DNA of 64,000 nt from Galeopsis tetrahit (Eukaryota; Streptophyta; Magnoliopsida; Lamiales; Lamiaceae), in assembly GCA_963675135.1 (NCBI GenBank), contig OY776125.1:43554513-43618512 (forward strand), written 5' to 3'. How positions within the stretch are numbered: the stretch's first letter is position 1; each line of letters starts with the position of its first letter. The notes beneath the pieces are model-generated. The model did no database searches, was not told the DNA's origin, and worked only from the letters and a program-made list of their open reading frames with translations. The position numbers and the translations under genes are program-made. Of the stretch, positions 23,109 to 34,859 are shown piece by piece.

Positions 23109-24284
23109 ATGGCTCCTAAAGTAAGACCAGAAATGATCATTGATTTCTCCAACAAGGCTCTAGACCTTGATTTTGGTTATCTAAGCAACAAGAACAGCCT
23201 TCACTTTGAGCCTATTGCATCTTTTGAAAGTGAAAACCCTGAGATAACTCCAACTCTTAGATGGCTGAGAAGAGCTGGACTCAAGAAATTCTTGGAAGAA
23301 AGGCCAAGCTCTTGTCTGGAGAGCTATATGGTTGAGTTCTTTGCCTTCCTCCAGTGGAGAGGCAAGCCTGAAGATGGTGAAGTTGCTACAAGACTTTCTT
23401 ATGTAGCAGAGGGAGAGGAGGAAGAGAGATTTCACAGGGTGAAATTCTCTGGAGAAGACCTTGAAGGAGCTTTTGGATTGCCTTCCCAGGGAAGGAATCC
23501 AGAATTCTATGGTGCTGACCATGAAGAGGAGATAGCACAAGAATGGCTATTGGTCCCAGGTCCCATCTCTTCAACACAACACAAGAGAACTCTCAAGCCA
23601 AGATTTCTAAATCTTTTTGAGGTAATCACCAAGAGCCTCTTAAGTAACACTGGAAGCTTGGAACAGGCCAGCCATCCAAGAATAAGGATTATGGCTGCAG
23701 TTATTGATGCTAGTGACAATGGCATCAAGTTTGATTGGAGGACCTTCATCCTGTCTTAGATGATGAAGGAAAAGGCTAAATTTAAGGTGAGAGCTCATAA
23801 TAAGGTTGTATTGGAAGGAAAACTCAAGTATTGCACAAGGGCAATCTTATTAATTGAAAGGTTTTCCCACTATTCACAAATGCAAACCTTTGCAAAGCCC
23901 CTCCCTGCCCAGAAAATCATGTTCAGAAAGCTTAGTAAGAAAACTGAGAAAAGAAGGTTGCAGCTGGCCAAACCTGCTGAAGAAAAAGTTGAAGAAAAGC
24001 CAAAGTTGAAGTAAAGGACTAAGGCCAGAGTTGTGAAGACAGGGAAGGTGTCTCAAATCCCTTCAGAAGAGAATTCAGGAGCCTCAACTGAAATTGAAGA
24101 AGTTGCTGAAGAAGGAGTGGATGTACCTTCTGATCACTCAGAAGAGTTGAGGCAGAGATACAATGAAACTAGACAAAAGTCTAAGGGTGAAAAGAGGATC
24201 AGGGAAGTTGTCCCTGAGAAGGATGGAGAAGGAAGTGGTAGCAGTAGAGCTAGCAAGAGAAGGGTCAAGCCTACTAAAAAGGTG
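23109..24284 (+). pseudogene. ORF3 of element C, 5' part
   Basis: ATG-initiated, 392 codons up to element D. The N-block resembles those of A and D (FLEERPSSCLESYMVEFFAF, GEDLEGAFGLP, RIRIMAAVID) but is strongly diverged. Two in-frame stops, TAG 23757-23759 and TAA 24012-24014, break it; there is no frameshift. The codon at 24282-24284 is followed by D, and the same frame resumes after the duplicated pentamer at 38859. Without D the full ORF3 would be about 1573 residues, the largest of the three here. Confidence 0.8.
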
Positions 24285-25740
24285 TGTTGGTCCCTGAACG
24301 AGTAGTGAATGGGATTAAAGTCTAGAGGGGAGGGGTGAATAGACTTTAAAACTTTTTCAAGAGAGTTGGGAACCTCTTCTGATTGCTATGTCAACTGGAC
24401 TACAAGTCTGCTGGTCCAGATGACTATAGTGATCTGATAGAGGAGGTTATATGCGGAATTATGGTAGGCCTTGTTTAGACTCGTTCTTTTGTTTCTTGTG
24501 AAAGTGTTTAACTTGTTTTCTTTAATGAAAGTACTCAGCTGATGCTGGTTTGAAAGTTGTGGCCTTGTTTTGAAGAATATTGAAATCACAGTATGCACTT
24601 ATATAATAGTTAATGAAATGACAGAATGTAAAGTGCAATAAGTAAATAACACCAGGTTTATAGTGGTTCGGATATACGATCCTACGTCCACTCTCACGTC
24701 CTAACGTGATATTTAATCCCTTTAATTTACCGCAAATTACAAGGGTCTTGACCTTTATAGTCCCAAGGATAGGACTTTGAGATCTGAGCCGTCCTAACAG
24801 CTACGGTCTCCACAAGTGATTGTAAGCACTTGCACTTTGAGGGTTTCAAAAACTTTAACCTTTCGGAGAGGGTTTGGGGTTTTTGAAGTGTATCCAACTA
24901 ATGGTTCAAGCTTATAATTTGCTTAACCACTTTGCCTAAAACAAATGATATACAATATGAACAGGTTTCAGGTTCTTATGGGTTGGATAGAAATCACTTA
25001 AGAGCTATGGATAATCTAATGGATTCTGGCTCTTTTGAGAACTCTTGGGACAATATGACTTTAGCTTGATTGCTTGCTAGACTTGTTGAATTCTCTCGTT
25101 GTCACTTCGTACTTGTGATTTCTCATCCTCTTGTATTTATAGTGGTGATTGCTTGCAACTAGCCGTTGGAGTTGACTAGCCGTTGGGGCAATCTTTCCAT
25201 AATGGCTTGATTCCTTGATTCCAGTCGCTTGATTGCTTCAATCCTGGGATCATGTCAATCTTCTAAATAAGGTAGGTCTTTGTTTAAACTGTAAGATGCC
25301 TTTGGAATCAGCCGAGTCCTGGAAGAACACATAGTCTTCTGATTTGTACTTCTAGTCTTCTGACTACTCTTCTGGCCTTGCGTCTTCTGTCTTTTGATAT
25401 CAGCAGAGTAAAACTCTTCTGATCTGGCAATTCTTTGTCCTGCTTTAGGCCATCTTCAATCTGGGACTCCATCAGTCAAGTAGGTATACAAGCACCTTAC
25501 TTAACTGGTCTTCAAGGATCTCCTAGTCTTCATGTCTTCTACTCTTCTCATCTTGAGGGAGCGCATGTAAGCCGGGACTGTGCTGATCAGCTGATATCTA
25601 TACAGTTGATCACACAAGACTAGTCTAAGCTGTTCTATACAAAGTCAGCTGATCCTATTACATTTATAAACTCTAAGTGTTTTGGCCATCAAAACTATTC
25701 TAACATCAAGTGGGGCTTAGGGTGAATCTATATCCCAACA
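24285..25740 (-). repeat. 3' LTR of element D
   Basis: 1456 bp; in element sense it starts TGTTGGGATATAGATTC and ends TTCAGGGACCAACA. The minus-strand TATA CTATAAATACAAGAGG is at about 25134-25143. The R/U5 motif GAGAGTGGACGTAGG / CGAACCACTATAAA is at about 24659-24698. It differs from the 5' LTR at six positions I could find. The ORFs of 60-70 residues inside both LTR copies are not genes. Confidence 0.95.
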
Positions 25741-25754
25741 ATTTCCCCCTTTTT
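25741..25754 (-). promoter_or_regulatory. 3' polypurine tract of element D
   Basis: On the minus strand AAAAAGGGGGAAAT is preceded by TTTTGGCTTCATC and abuts the LTR. It is identical to A and B. Confidence 0.9.
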
Positions 25755-25965
25755 GATGAAGCCAAAACTATATATGATAAATGCTCTTAATAAGATAAGA
25801 TATGAGTTTATAAACTTCATAAAAACTGAAGTATCTGATGAAGACAATGAGAGTTTGTCTTGAAAGCAAAGAGAACTAAACTTGAATATATATAGAGCTT
25901 TTACAGATTACAAGTAATAGTTTCTTTAAAGTTTTGAAAGTGGTCTTCATCAGGTCTTCTGATCT

Positions 25966-28900
25966 TCAGATGCGGAAAGCAAGATACAGACGAGTTCGAA
26001 CTTCTTCCATATGCTGCAGGTCTATAACATTCTCCTCTTCATATATCTTTTCTAGGATCCTTTTGACTTCAATTAAGTCTGTTCTTCCAGAATTCAGAGT
26101 GGGAGGATCCCATTTGGGTTCTTCAGGGGTTAGGATTCTGCAGTTGTCAAGTTCTTTGGCTGTCTTGACTACTTCTTTCCAGAACTCTTGATCTTCAATG
26201 TTCATGAATTGATTGAACTGGAAGAATTCATCTTCATAGGTTGGGAGAGGGCCAAATTTTCTTACAATGTGGTGTTGAATTTGCCACTTCTTCTTCAGAG
26301 GGTACCACCTTGGTAGCTCATCTTGAAGGGCTAAATAATCCACATAGTTGCTATCAAACACCGGGACTTTATCTTTCTGTGCCAGAGCATTTTCTTTCAA
26401 TGCTTTGTCCTTGAGAGCTTTCCTGAGTTTGGCTATCTTCCTGTCAAATTTGGCTTTGACTGCTTTCGCATCTTTTAGCTTCTTTTGCTTAAGCTCTTGA
26501 GCTTCAAGCTCTTTTCTTTTCTTCAACTCTAAAGCCTCTTTCTCTTCTGCAGTAGGCTCTGCTGGAGTTGACTTCTTGCTTGACTTCTGAGCTTGCTCAT
26601 CTGCCTTCCTTTTCCTTGTCATCCTCTTCTCAGAAACTTGTTCTGTAGAGGCAGTGATCTGTAGACTCTTGGCAGGAGCTTGAGTGAGAGCTTGGATGTC
26701 TTCTTGGGAAATTTCTTTGCCTTTGCCTTGCCTGCTCTTGATTTTGCTTGATAGACCACCCAAGGTTTCATTCAGCTCATCTTGAGATACTACCATCACA
26801 GCTTGCTGTGCAGTAGCCTTCTCTAGAGCCTTTATCAATACATCTTCCCCCTTTTTGGCTTCAGCAAGTGCAGCCGCAAAAGGCTTCATGGCATTCAGAA
26901 TCTCCACTTTCAGAGTTTGTTGAAGAGCCATGGCATTGACTTTGCCAACATGGGTCAGATGAGTGATGCTATGGTCTAGAATCTGAGCATGAGAGTTGGA
27001 GGAGGAGGCAGCTTCAAGTTTAGCTGTAAGTGCTTCCAATTTGGTTGCTGTCTCCTTCAGCTGAGTCTGAAGTTTCTCATTTTCTGCTGTAGCTGATTGG
27101 AGAAGAGCACGACCTTCAGTAGCTCTTGCTTCAGCATCTTCAATTCTTTTCTTGTAGGTGTTTTCCATGCGGTTGACCTCATTAGTGTAGAGATCAGCAA
27201 ACCTGGTGGAATTGTCACCTGCCTTCTTCAGAATGCTGGTCAGATACTCACTTATCAGATTGTGAAGTGATTCTCCAAACTTGTCTTCAATGTCAATGAT
27301 CTGGTTATGAAGACGAGTCCTCTGCTCCTTAATAGCCTTTTCAACATATCTTCCAAGCTGTAGGCCTAAACCTTTCTCAAAATGTAGGTCTATTTCAGCC
27401 TTGACCTGTGAGCATATGTCTGCTGTATAGTCAGCTGTTGAAGTAGAAGTTGAGGCAGTACCTTGAGGCTTTGGATGAACAATCAGGGCTTTGCCTTTTT
27501 CTTCAGCTGAAAGGTACTCTTCATTGAGAAATGAGGTAGTGGCCTAAACCAGGTGGGACATGATAGTGTCTCCTTTATCAATGAAGTGAGTTAGAGTATC
27601 CTTAGGCATGAAGTGATCAGGAATAGTGATTACTTCTCTTTCAATCTCGGTTCTGTCAGCTGGTTCAGCTGAGTCTTCCGCAGGAACGGACACAGCTGAG
27701 TCATTCACTTTTGCTGTGTCAGCTGTCTGCTGACTTGATATGCCTTCTGGGATAGAGGTACCATTAGTTGGAATTCCTAGAATCTTGTGGCATACCGCTG
27801 TAAAGGCTTCTTCGGGCAGCAGCTGAGCAAAAGATTTAACTTGAGAAACTTCTTTTTGCTCCATTTCCCAGTCGAGGAAATTAGCTTTTCCTCCCATTCC
27901 TTCCATGACCTCAATAAGGTCATCCACATCATCTCTCCTGAGTTCAATCCAGGTGCAGACTCTGAGAACTTGTTCAAACTGAACTGATTCCTCATCAATA
28001 CCAGGAATAGTAGACTTGAGCAGGTTTGCTATCTTCATCCTCATTATCTTCTCCCTTGTGCACATAGGGTAGTGTACCATTCCGTACTGAGGTCGAGAGG
28101 GACCAGCTTGAGCCAGGTCTGCTGGTGCCATGTCTTCTGGAACAGAAGGAACAATGATGGTAGGAGTTTGAGTATTTGGGGTAGTTTCCTCTGCTGTGTG
28201 AGTATCAGCAGGGATTTGGGAAGTGATATGTTCTTGATCTTCAGTGGTCTGTTCATCAGCAGGGTTTTGAGTCTGCTGGTCTGGTTCAGTACCTTCATGA
28301 AGATCAGTAGAAGGTTGAACCTGTAGATCTTGGACATCTGCTGTGTGAATGTCAGCAGGGGTGTTGAATGGAATCTGAGTTTGATCATCAGAGATCTGTG
28401 ATTGGTTGTCTGCTATTTGAACATCAGCAGGGGTAGGCAATAGTGATTCAGGGGTTGAAGTAGGTTGAGCTTGTTCCTCTGCTGTGTGAGTATCAGCAGG
28501 GATTTGGATATCAGTGTTTGAGTGTTCAGATGGGTTGGAATCATCAGAAGGGTTGAAGGATGCAATCGGGGCTATAAACATGGGAGTAGGAAGCCTCGAT
28601 TTCTTGGAATTTTTGTTGAAAGAAGAATTATTCTTCTTTCTCTTCTGACCCTTCGACAATTTAGAAGGAGTAAAAGTGGGAGAGGGTTTAAAGGTACCTG
28701 CCTTCTTCAAGGGAGAGGCAGTGGGAGTGGCATCTGAATCAGATGGGGAGATGAGCCCTGATCTGATTAGATATCGTCTTTGTGCTAAGGTCTGATTGTC
28801 ATCATCATCATCCTCAGCAGCCTTCTTCTGAGCCTCTTCTTTGGCTGGCTCCTCTTCTTCTTCAGCAGAGTCATGATCAGACTCTTTTGCTGCCTTCTCA

Positions 28901-29748
28901 GCAACATCTTTGGAAGATGCTTCAGCCAACAGCTTCCTCTTCTCTTCTTTCAACCTTGCTGCCTCAGCAAGAGCTTCCTTTCTCAAATAATATTTGGAGA
29001 TGTGGAAGGTCTTATGAGGTCCCATCTTGTACTTCTTTGGGAGAATATCTGGAAGGATGATGCTCAGCTTGTTGACAAAGCTGACTGTAGCTGCCACCTT
29101 CCATACCCTCGATTGTAAGTCCAAAGTGACTTTCTTTGCCTCAAGGGCAATTATTTCTAAGAATAGTCCTTGCCAGTCTCCATCAATCTGATCCCAGATT
29201 GCAGCCATAACTCGAACCTTTAAAGTAGTAACAGCATCATGACTGAATGTGTTACCAAGTAACATCTTTCCTGCAATATCCATCAAGGTTTGGAATTTAG
29301 GTTCAAGTTGGGATTTCTTGAGCCCAATTGCATCAATAGCCTTGATTTTTCCACCAGTAAATATCTCCATATACTCCTTTTCTCTATTCATGATGTAGTT
29401 GGAGATATTTATTTTCCCCCTTGACAGGCCAAACAATTCCTGAAGGATTTTCCTTGTAACCTTGACTTTGTGTCCACCCATGACACTTTCAACATGAGAA
29501 CCCTTCATCACAGCGTTTGTATAGAATGCCAGTACGTCTTGTTCATAAACATTAGTTGGTGCTGCTTCCAGGAAGTCTCTGAGTTTAAGATTGACGCACC
29601 TAAGCAATATCTCCTTGTTCTCATCTGTGTGTTTGCCTTTGAAAAACAGAGCATTCTCCGTTAAAATCTTCCCTTCCTTGGACCACTTTGCAGCATCCAA
29701 GGTGCCAGTGCTCTTGGTCTTCTCGTCGTAAATTTCAATGATTGCCAT
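25966..29748 (-). pseudogene. ORF3 of element D, one in-frame TAG
   Basis: The ATG at 29748 opens a frame of 1260 codons to TGA at 25966, interrupted only by TAG at 27544-27546 (codon 735). The domain order matches A. The N-block is about 1-280 (FFKGKHT, NKEILLRC, KVRVMAAIWD). A Pro/Thr/Gln-rich linker repeats PADTHTAE-like units. The middle block is about 557-660 (HYPMCTREKI, LDWEMEQKE). A coiled coil carries AKKGE near 964. The C-block is about 1147-1255 (KKWQIQHHIVRKFG). Both halves after and before the TAG remain open and conserved. The TAG is either a recent null mutation or a leaky stop. Function unknown; there is no signal peptide or clear transmembrane anchor. Confidence 0.85.
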
Positions 29749-31570
29749 AGTAGAGTTTGAGTGTTAGGGTTTGAGAGCTTGAAAGAGATTTGCAGAACGA
29801 GAGAGAGTATTGAGAGTAATTGAGTAATGTGAGCGACAGGGTTTGGAAGAGGTTTTAAGGGTGTGAATATATACTCCAGTAAATTTTGATCTAACGGTCA
29901 GATTTGGGTTTAATTTGGAGTAGAGCCCAAGATTTCCTTCTTTGATATCTTAAATTTGCCGGCTGATTTTGCCATGTGGCAATATTTGATTTGCTGGCAA
30001 TATGGTACTTGAGTATTAATGACATCATTACCAAAAGTAGCCGTTGTAACTAATTTATGGTAAGAATTGATCATCAAGGCCGTTTTCTATAAGAGAATTG
30101 CATTCCTTATATAAGCCAATTTGTTTAATTACATTCAGGAATAAATCTAGAATGAATTACATGATCAAGGCTAGTCATTATACTCTAAATTGGAGTGATT
30201 TGTTCAGCAGAGTGAGGTCTTCTGAGTTCTTCAAGATGTCTGCTGATTTTCCTTAAGTGTTGCTGGAACCTTCAGTGTTGCTGTCATGATCCAACCTGGT
30301 TTGATGGAACCTTCAGTGTTGCTGTCATGATCCAACCTGGATGATGAATCTTCCAGCTTTATTGTGAGTGGTGATCCAACCTGGTTTGATGGGTCTTCTA
30401 GCTCTACTTCTGAACCATGTAGGACCATCAAATCAATTTTATGATCAGCCTGGATGATATCCCACTGGTTCAGGTTCTCTCACCATCGGATGTTCTTCAT
30501 CATCAGATGGGATGTAGCATCTAATGTGTCCTTGTTGTATTTCTTCGCTTCTCTTGAAGGGGAAGGAAGATTGAAGGGTGCTTCAATGGAGTCGAAGAGA
30601 GGGCCATGAACTCAGCCTTCATGTTCTGTTTAGACACAGTAGCTTTTGATAACAAGCTCTCCATGTAGAACTTCCCCTTGGAGAAGAAGCTCTGCTTGCT
30701 TGCTACTTTGTCCTCTGCATCTCTTCCTCCTTTAGCTTTCAACAAGAACGTCTCTTCTTCCTTTAGCTTTCATGGGCATACTCATGTTGAGTAAGCCAAG
30801 TAAATAGATCTGCATCATCTTCATTTTCGGGACAAATCTTCATCTCCTTCACCCAAAACTTTGGTTGAAGAATGATCTCCATTCCATCTCTTCTTTCAAT
30901 TGTCTCCATACCTGAAACAAGAATAGTGTTAAATGATTTGTGTTCTTAGGTGTTCTCATAACTTCCTCCTTTTATAGGGGTAGAAATGAGGTAGTGGAGT
31001 GAAAGATGACAAAACTATAGAGGTGATAGGTCTGAATTTCTGAAAAGTGATTTCTTAAGATCAACAGTGAGATTCTTGATCTAAGGGTGCACATTTAAGG
31101 ATATTCAGACTTTATCTAATGGAATGCAGAAATTATAAATTTTGACCATGAGTTATTTGAAATCCGTACAGTGCATGCATACTGTTGAGTCGGTGAGGAT
31201 GGTGTATTAATCCAGCCAAGTATGGCTCAGTAGTATACTGTATGTATGTATATGAATAAAGTATTTTATGAAGAATAGTTTATTAATATACATAGTTATA
31301 CATTGCTTAGAGTAAAGAGATCAAATAACTTTGTTCAGGTCTGTTGTATGTGTATATACTATGTAATGCAGATTTTAGAGTATTTCATCAAGGATTCTTA
31401 AGGTATCATTGATTCCCCCTTGATTAGATAACTCTATGTTTTCCCTCAGCTTTATTTGTCTTCATTGGGAAAGAACTTACCTGAAGATGAGGGTGTCTAT
31501 TCACCTCATCTGATCCTCCTAGTCTGCTGCAAAATGTATCAGCTGAGGTCTTCAGCTGATCTTGTGCTCT
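29749..31570 (-). other. pol-ORF3 spacer of element D
   Basis: A 1.8-kb non-coding spacer, the longest of the three elements. It holds two 41-bp tandem units (30265-30346, GGAACCTTCAGTGTTGCTGT...) plus a degenerate third near 30365. A minus-strand purine tract, TCAAGGGGGAATC, lies at 31411-31423, comparable to the tract at 1238-1251 in A. The small ORFs are not conserved. Confidence 0.55.
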
Positions 31571-33344
31571 TCATGTGCTTGGGTCCAAGAGTCCTAAGCT
31601 ATAGCATATGGTCTTGAATCTTTCTTCAGCTAGGGGCTTAGTCAAGATGTCTGCTCTTTGGATATCTGTGTGAATTTTCTCCATCTTGATGTCCTTCTTT
31701 TCAAGGTGGTCTCTTATAAAATGGTGTCGAATGTCGACATGCTTGCACCTTGTGTGGAGGACTGGATTTTGAGTGATGGCAATGGCACTGCTGCTGTCAC
31801 AAAAGATAGGGACTTCTCTTGCCTCTACATTGTAATCTTTGAGTTGTTGAACTAGCCAGAGTAGCTGACTACAACAACTTCCAGTTGCCATATATTCTGC
31901 TTCAGTGGTGGATGTTGCAACTGAGGTTTGTTTCTTAGAGAACCTGATATCAACTTGTTGCCTAGAAATTGACAGGTTCCTGATGTGGATTTCCTATCAA
32001 TTCTGCATCCTCTATAGTCTGAGTCAGAATAGCCACTTAATTCTAGATTGTCATCAGCAGGGTACCATAGTCCTAAGTTGACTGATCCTTTTAGGTACTT
32101 GAGAATCTTCCTTGCTGCTTCTAGATGACTTTGCTTTGGGTTTGCTTGAAACCTAGCACATACTCCTACAGCAAATGTTATGTCTGGTCTGCTGGCTGTA
32201 AGGTATAGTAGAGATCCAATCAGTGCTCTATATTCAGCTTGATCAACTGCCTTTCCGGACTCATCTGGTTCCATTTTGAAAGATGTCATCATAGGAATCC
32301 TTGCAGTTTTGCTTTGTAGAGCTTTGAATCTTTCTAGTAGATTCTTGGTATACTTGGACTGGTTGATGAAGATCCCTTCTGGACTCTGCTTGCCTTAAAG
32401 TCCTAGGAAATAGTTCATCTCACCCATCATGCTCATTTCGAATTTTCCTTGCATAAGTTCAGAGAACTTCTTGCACATCTCTTGATTGGGTGATCCAAAT
32501 ATAATGTCATCTACATATATTTGTACCATTAGAATGTCTTCTCCTTCTTGTATTCTGAAGAGAGTTCTATCAACTTTGCCTTTTGTATATCCATTGTCAA
32601 GTAGGAATTGTGACAATGTGTCATACCAAGCTCTAGGGGCTTGTTTTAGACCATAGAGAGCCTTCTTCAGTCGATATACTTGATCACCTTTTTCAAATCC
32701 TGGAGGCTGCTCTACATATACTTCTTCTACCAGAATACCATTTAGAAAAGCACTTTTGACATCCATTTAGTATACTTTGAAGCCCATAAATGATGCATAG
32801 GCTAGAAATAGTCGAATGGCTTCTAATCTGGCTACTGGAGCAAAAGTTTCATCATAGTCAATTCCTTCAGATTGTGAATATCCTTTTGCAACTAGCCTTG
32901 CTTTATTTCTAGTTATTACATCATTTTCGTCCTTCTTATTTTTGAATACCCACTTTGTTCCTACTACGTTGTGGTTTTCATGACGATCTACCAATTCCCA
33001 GACTTCATTTCTTTCGAATTGGTTTAGTTCCTCTTGCATAGCAGTGATCCAATTGCTATCAGTCATTGCTTCTTCTATGTCAGCTGGTTCAATGTTGGAG
33101 AGGAAAGCACACCAGCAGAACATAGATGATTGAGAATTTTGATTCAGTTGTCTTCTTGTCTTGACACCTGATTCTGCTCCTCCTAATATGAGGTTTGATG
33201 GATGGTTGTTCCTCCATGTATGTCTTACAGGAGTATCTGCATTAGATGAACTTGGATTCTCATCTGTTCTATTGTCATCAGGAGGGTTGACTTGATTTGG
33301 TCGATCATCATCTGTATCTTGAGTGTCAAAGAGATCATTCCCCT
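31571..33344 (-). pseudogene. pol: pol of element D: reverse transcriptase and RNase H, broken
   Basis: In minus orientation all copia RT blocks are recognisable: WITAMQEELNQF, GTKWVFKNK, DYDETFAPVARLEAIR, DVKSAFLNG and the catalytic YVDD (near 32510). They are followed by RNase H ending KHVDIRHHFIRDHLEKKDI. A TAA at 32767-32769 replaces the Gln codon expected before MDVKSAF. A second TAA at 32395-32397 follows NYFLGL. A frameshift near 31940 hits RNase H at the ISWFSKK position. Both stops look like CAA to TAA changes. The product cannot be active. Confidence 0.88.
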
Positions 33345-34859
33345 TGCATTTGGGATTGTTGCATCTTGATTGTGGATAACTTGTTCAGCTTGAGTTTGAG
33401 ATCTAGTGACTGGTCTGTGTGGTTTATCTTCCTCTGGTTCTTCAGGGAATGGTTCATTGACTTCAATAAACTCATCAGACCTCTTCTTGATCACTAGTTT
33501 CTTCATCTGTTCTGCAGCTGAGGTTGTTTCTACTGCACTCTTTTCACAAGATTCATCAAAAACAACATGTGGTGTTTCTTCCACAAGAAGGGTACGTTTG
33601 TTGAATACCCTAAATGCTTTGCTAGTTGAGGAGTGTCCCAAGAATATCCCCTCATCTGCTTTGGCATCAAAAGCATTCAACTTACTTTTCCCATTGTTGT
33701 GAATGAAACACTTACAACCAAATATATGAAAGTAAGATACTCTAGGTTTTCTTCCTTTCCACAGTTCATATGGGGTTTTCTCATGGATTTTGTGAATACC
33801 TGACCTGTTTTGAGTGTGGCAAGCTGTGTTGATAGCTTCTGCCCAAAGCTTCTTAGGAGTAGAGAATTCAGCAAGGAGTGTTCTTGCAGCTTCTTTGAGT
33901 GTTCTGACTCTTCTTTCAGCTACACCATTTTGTTGTGGTGTTCTTACTACACTTGTCTCATGCTGAATACCATTAGAAGTACAATATGCAATAATATAGG
34001 AGTTAATAAATTCAGTGCCTTTGTCACTTCTAATTTTCACAATAGGCTCTCCTTTCTCTACTTGGATCCTCTTTAACAGTTCAGGAAGCTTCTGCTGAGT
34101 TTCACTCTTCTTGTATAAGAAGATAACCCAAGTAAACTTGGAGTAGTCATCTACAACAATAAGAGTGTATTTTCTTCCTGTTAGGGTGGTTGGAGTGATT
34201 GGTCCAAAGAGATCCATGTGTAACAGTTCAAGAACTCTGCTGGTTGATGCTGTCTTCTTGGTCTTGAAGGAGACCTTTGTTTGCTTTCCTTGTTGACATG
34301 CATCACAGACCTGATCTTTACAGTAGAGTTCATTAGGCAGACCATCAACTAAGGATTCCCTTGCTAACTTGTTCAGAGTCTTAAAGTTCAGATGACTAAG
34401 ACGTTTGTGCCATAGCCAGCTGACATCTTTAGGGCTTTTCACAAGCAGACATGTATCCTTAGGACAGCTGTTCCAATTTGCAAGATACATACTTCCCTTT
34501 CTAGATCCTGTTAGAAGGTTTTGTTTTGTTCTTTTATCACTTATGAGACATTCATCTTTAGAGAATTTAACTGAATAACCAGTGTCACAAAAATGAGAAA
34601 CAGATAATAAATTAAACTTAAGACCTTCTACATATAATACATCATGTACCTCAATGTCACCATTTCTAAGGGTGCCATATCCTTTTGTGTTACCGTGCGC
34701 GTTATCACCAAAGAAGACTTTTGGACCTTTCTTTTCTGTGTAGTTGGTCAGCAGGTCTTTGGTTCCAGTCATATGGGTTGAGCATCCACTATCTATGTAC
34801 CATATCTCTCCTGCTAGACCTCCTTTTCTGTATAGGTCCCTCCTTTCCTGCAAGAAAGG
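33345..34859 (-). pseudogene. pol: pol of element D: protease and integrase
   Basis: The frame opens right after the gag stop with LQERRD and reaches the protease motif DSGCSTHMTG. Then come the integrase HHCC region (HKRLSHLNF...CDACQQGKQ), MDLFGPITP, IRSDKGTEFIN and PQQNGVAERRVRTLKEAAR. These catalytic residues are intact. A frameshift near 33345, in a G run of AAGGGGA, separates integrase from RT. A nonsense reading follows in the old frame to 33225. Role: processing of Gag-Pol and integration of cDNA. Confidence 0.88.

Noticed and set aside
24386..24598. Identical small ORFs at 24386-24598 and 37499-37711
   Set aside because: They are the same segment of the two D LTRs, not a duplicated gene.
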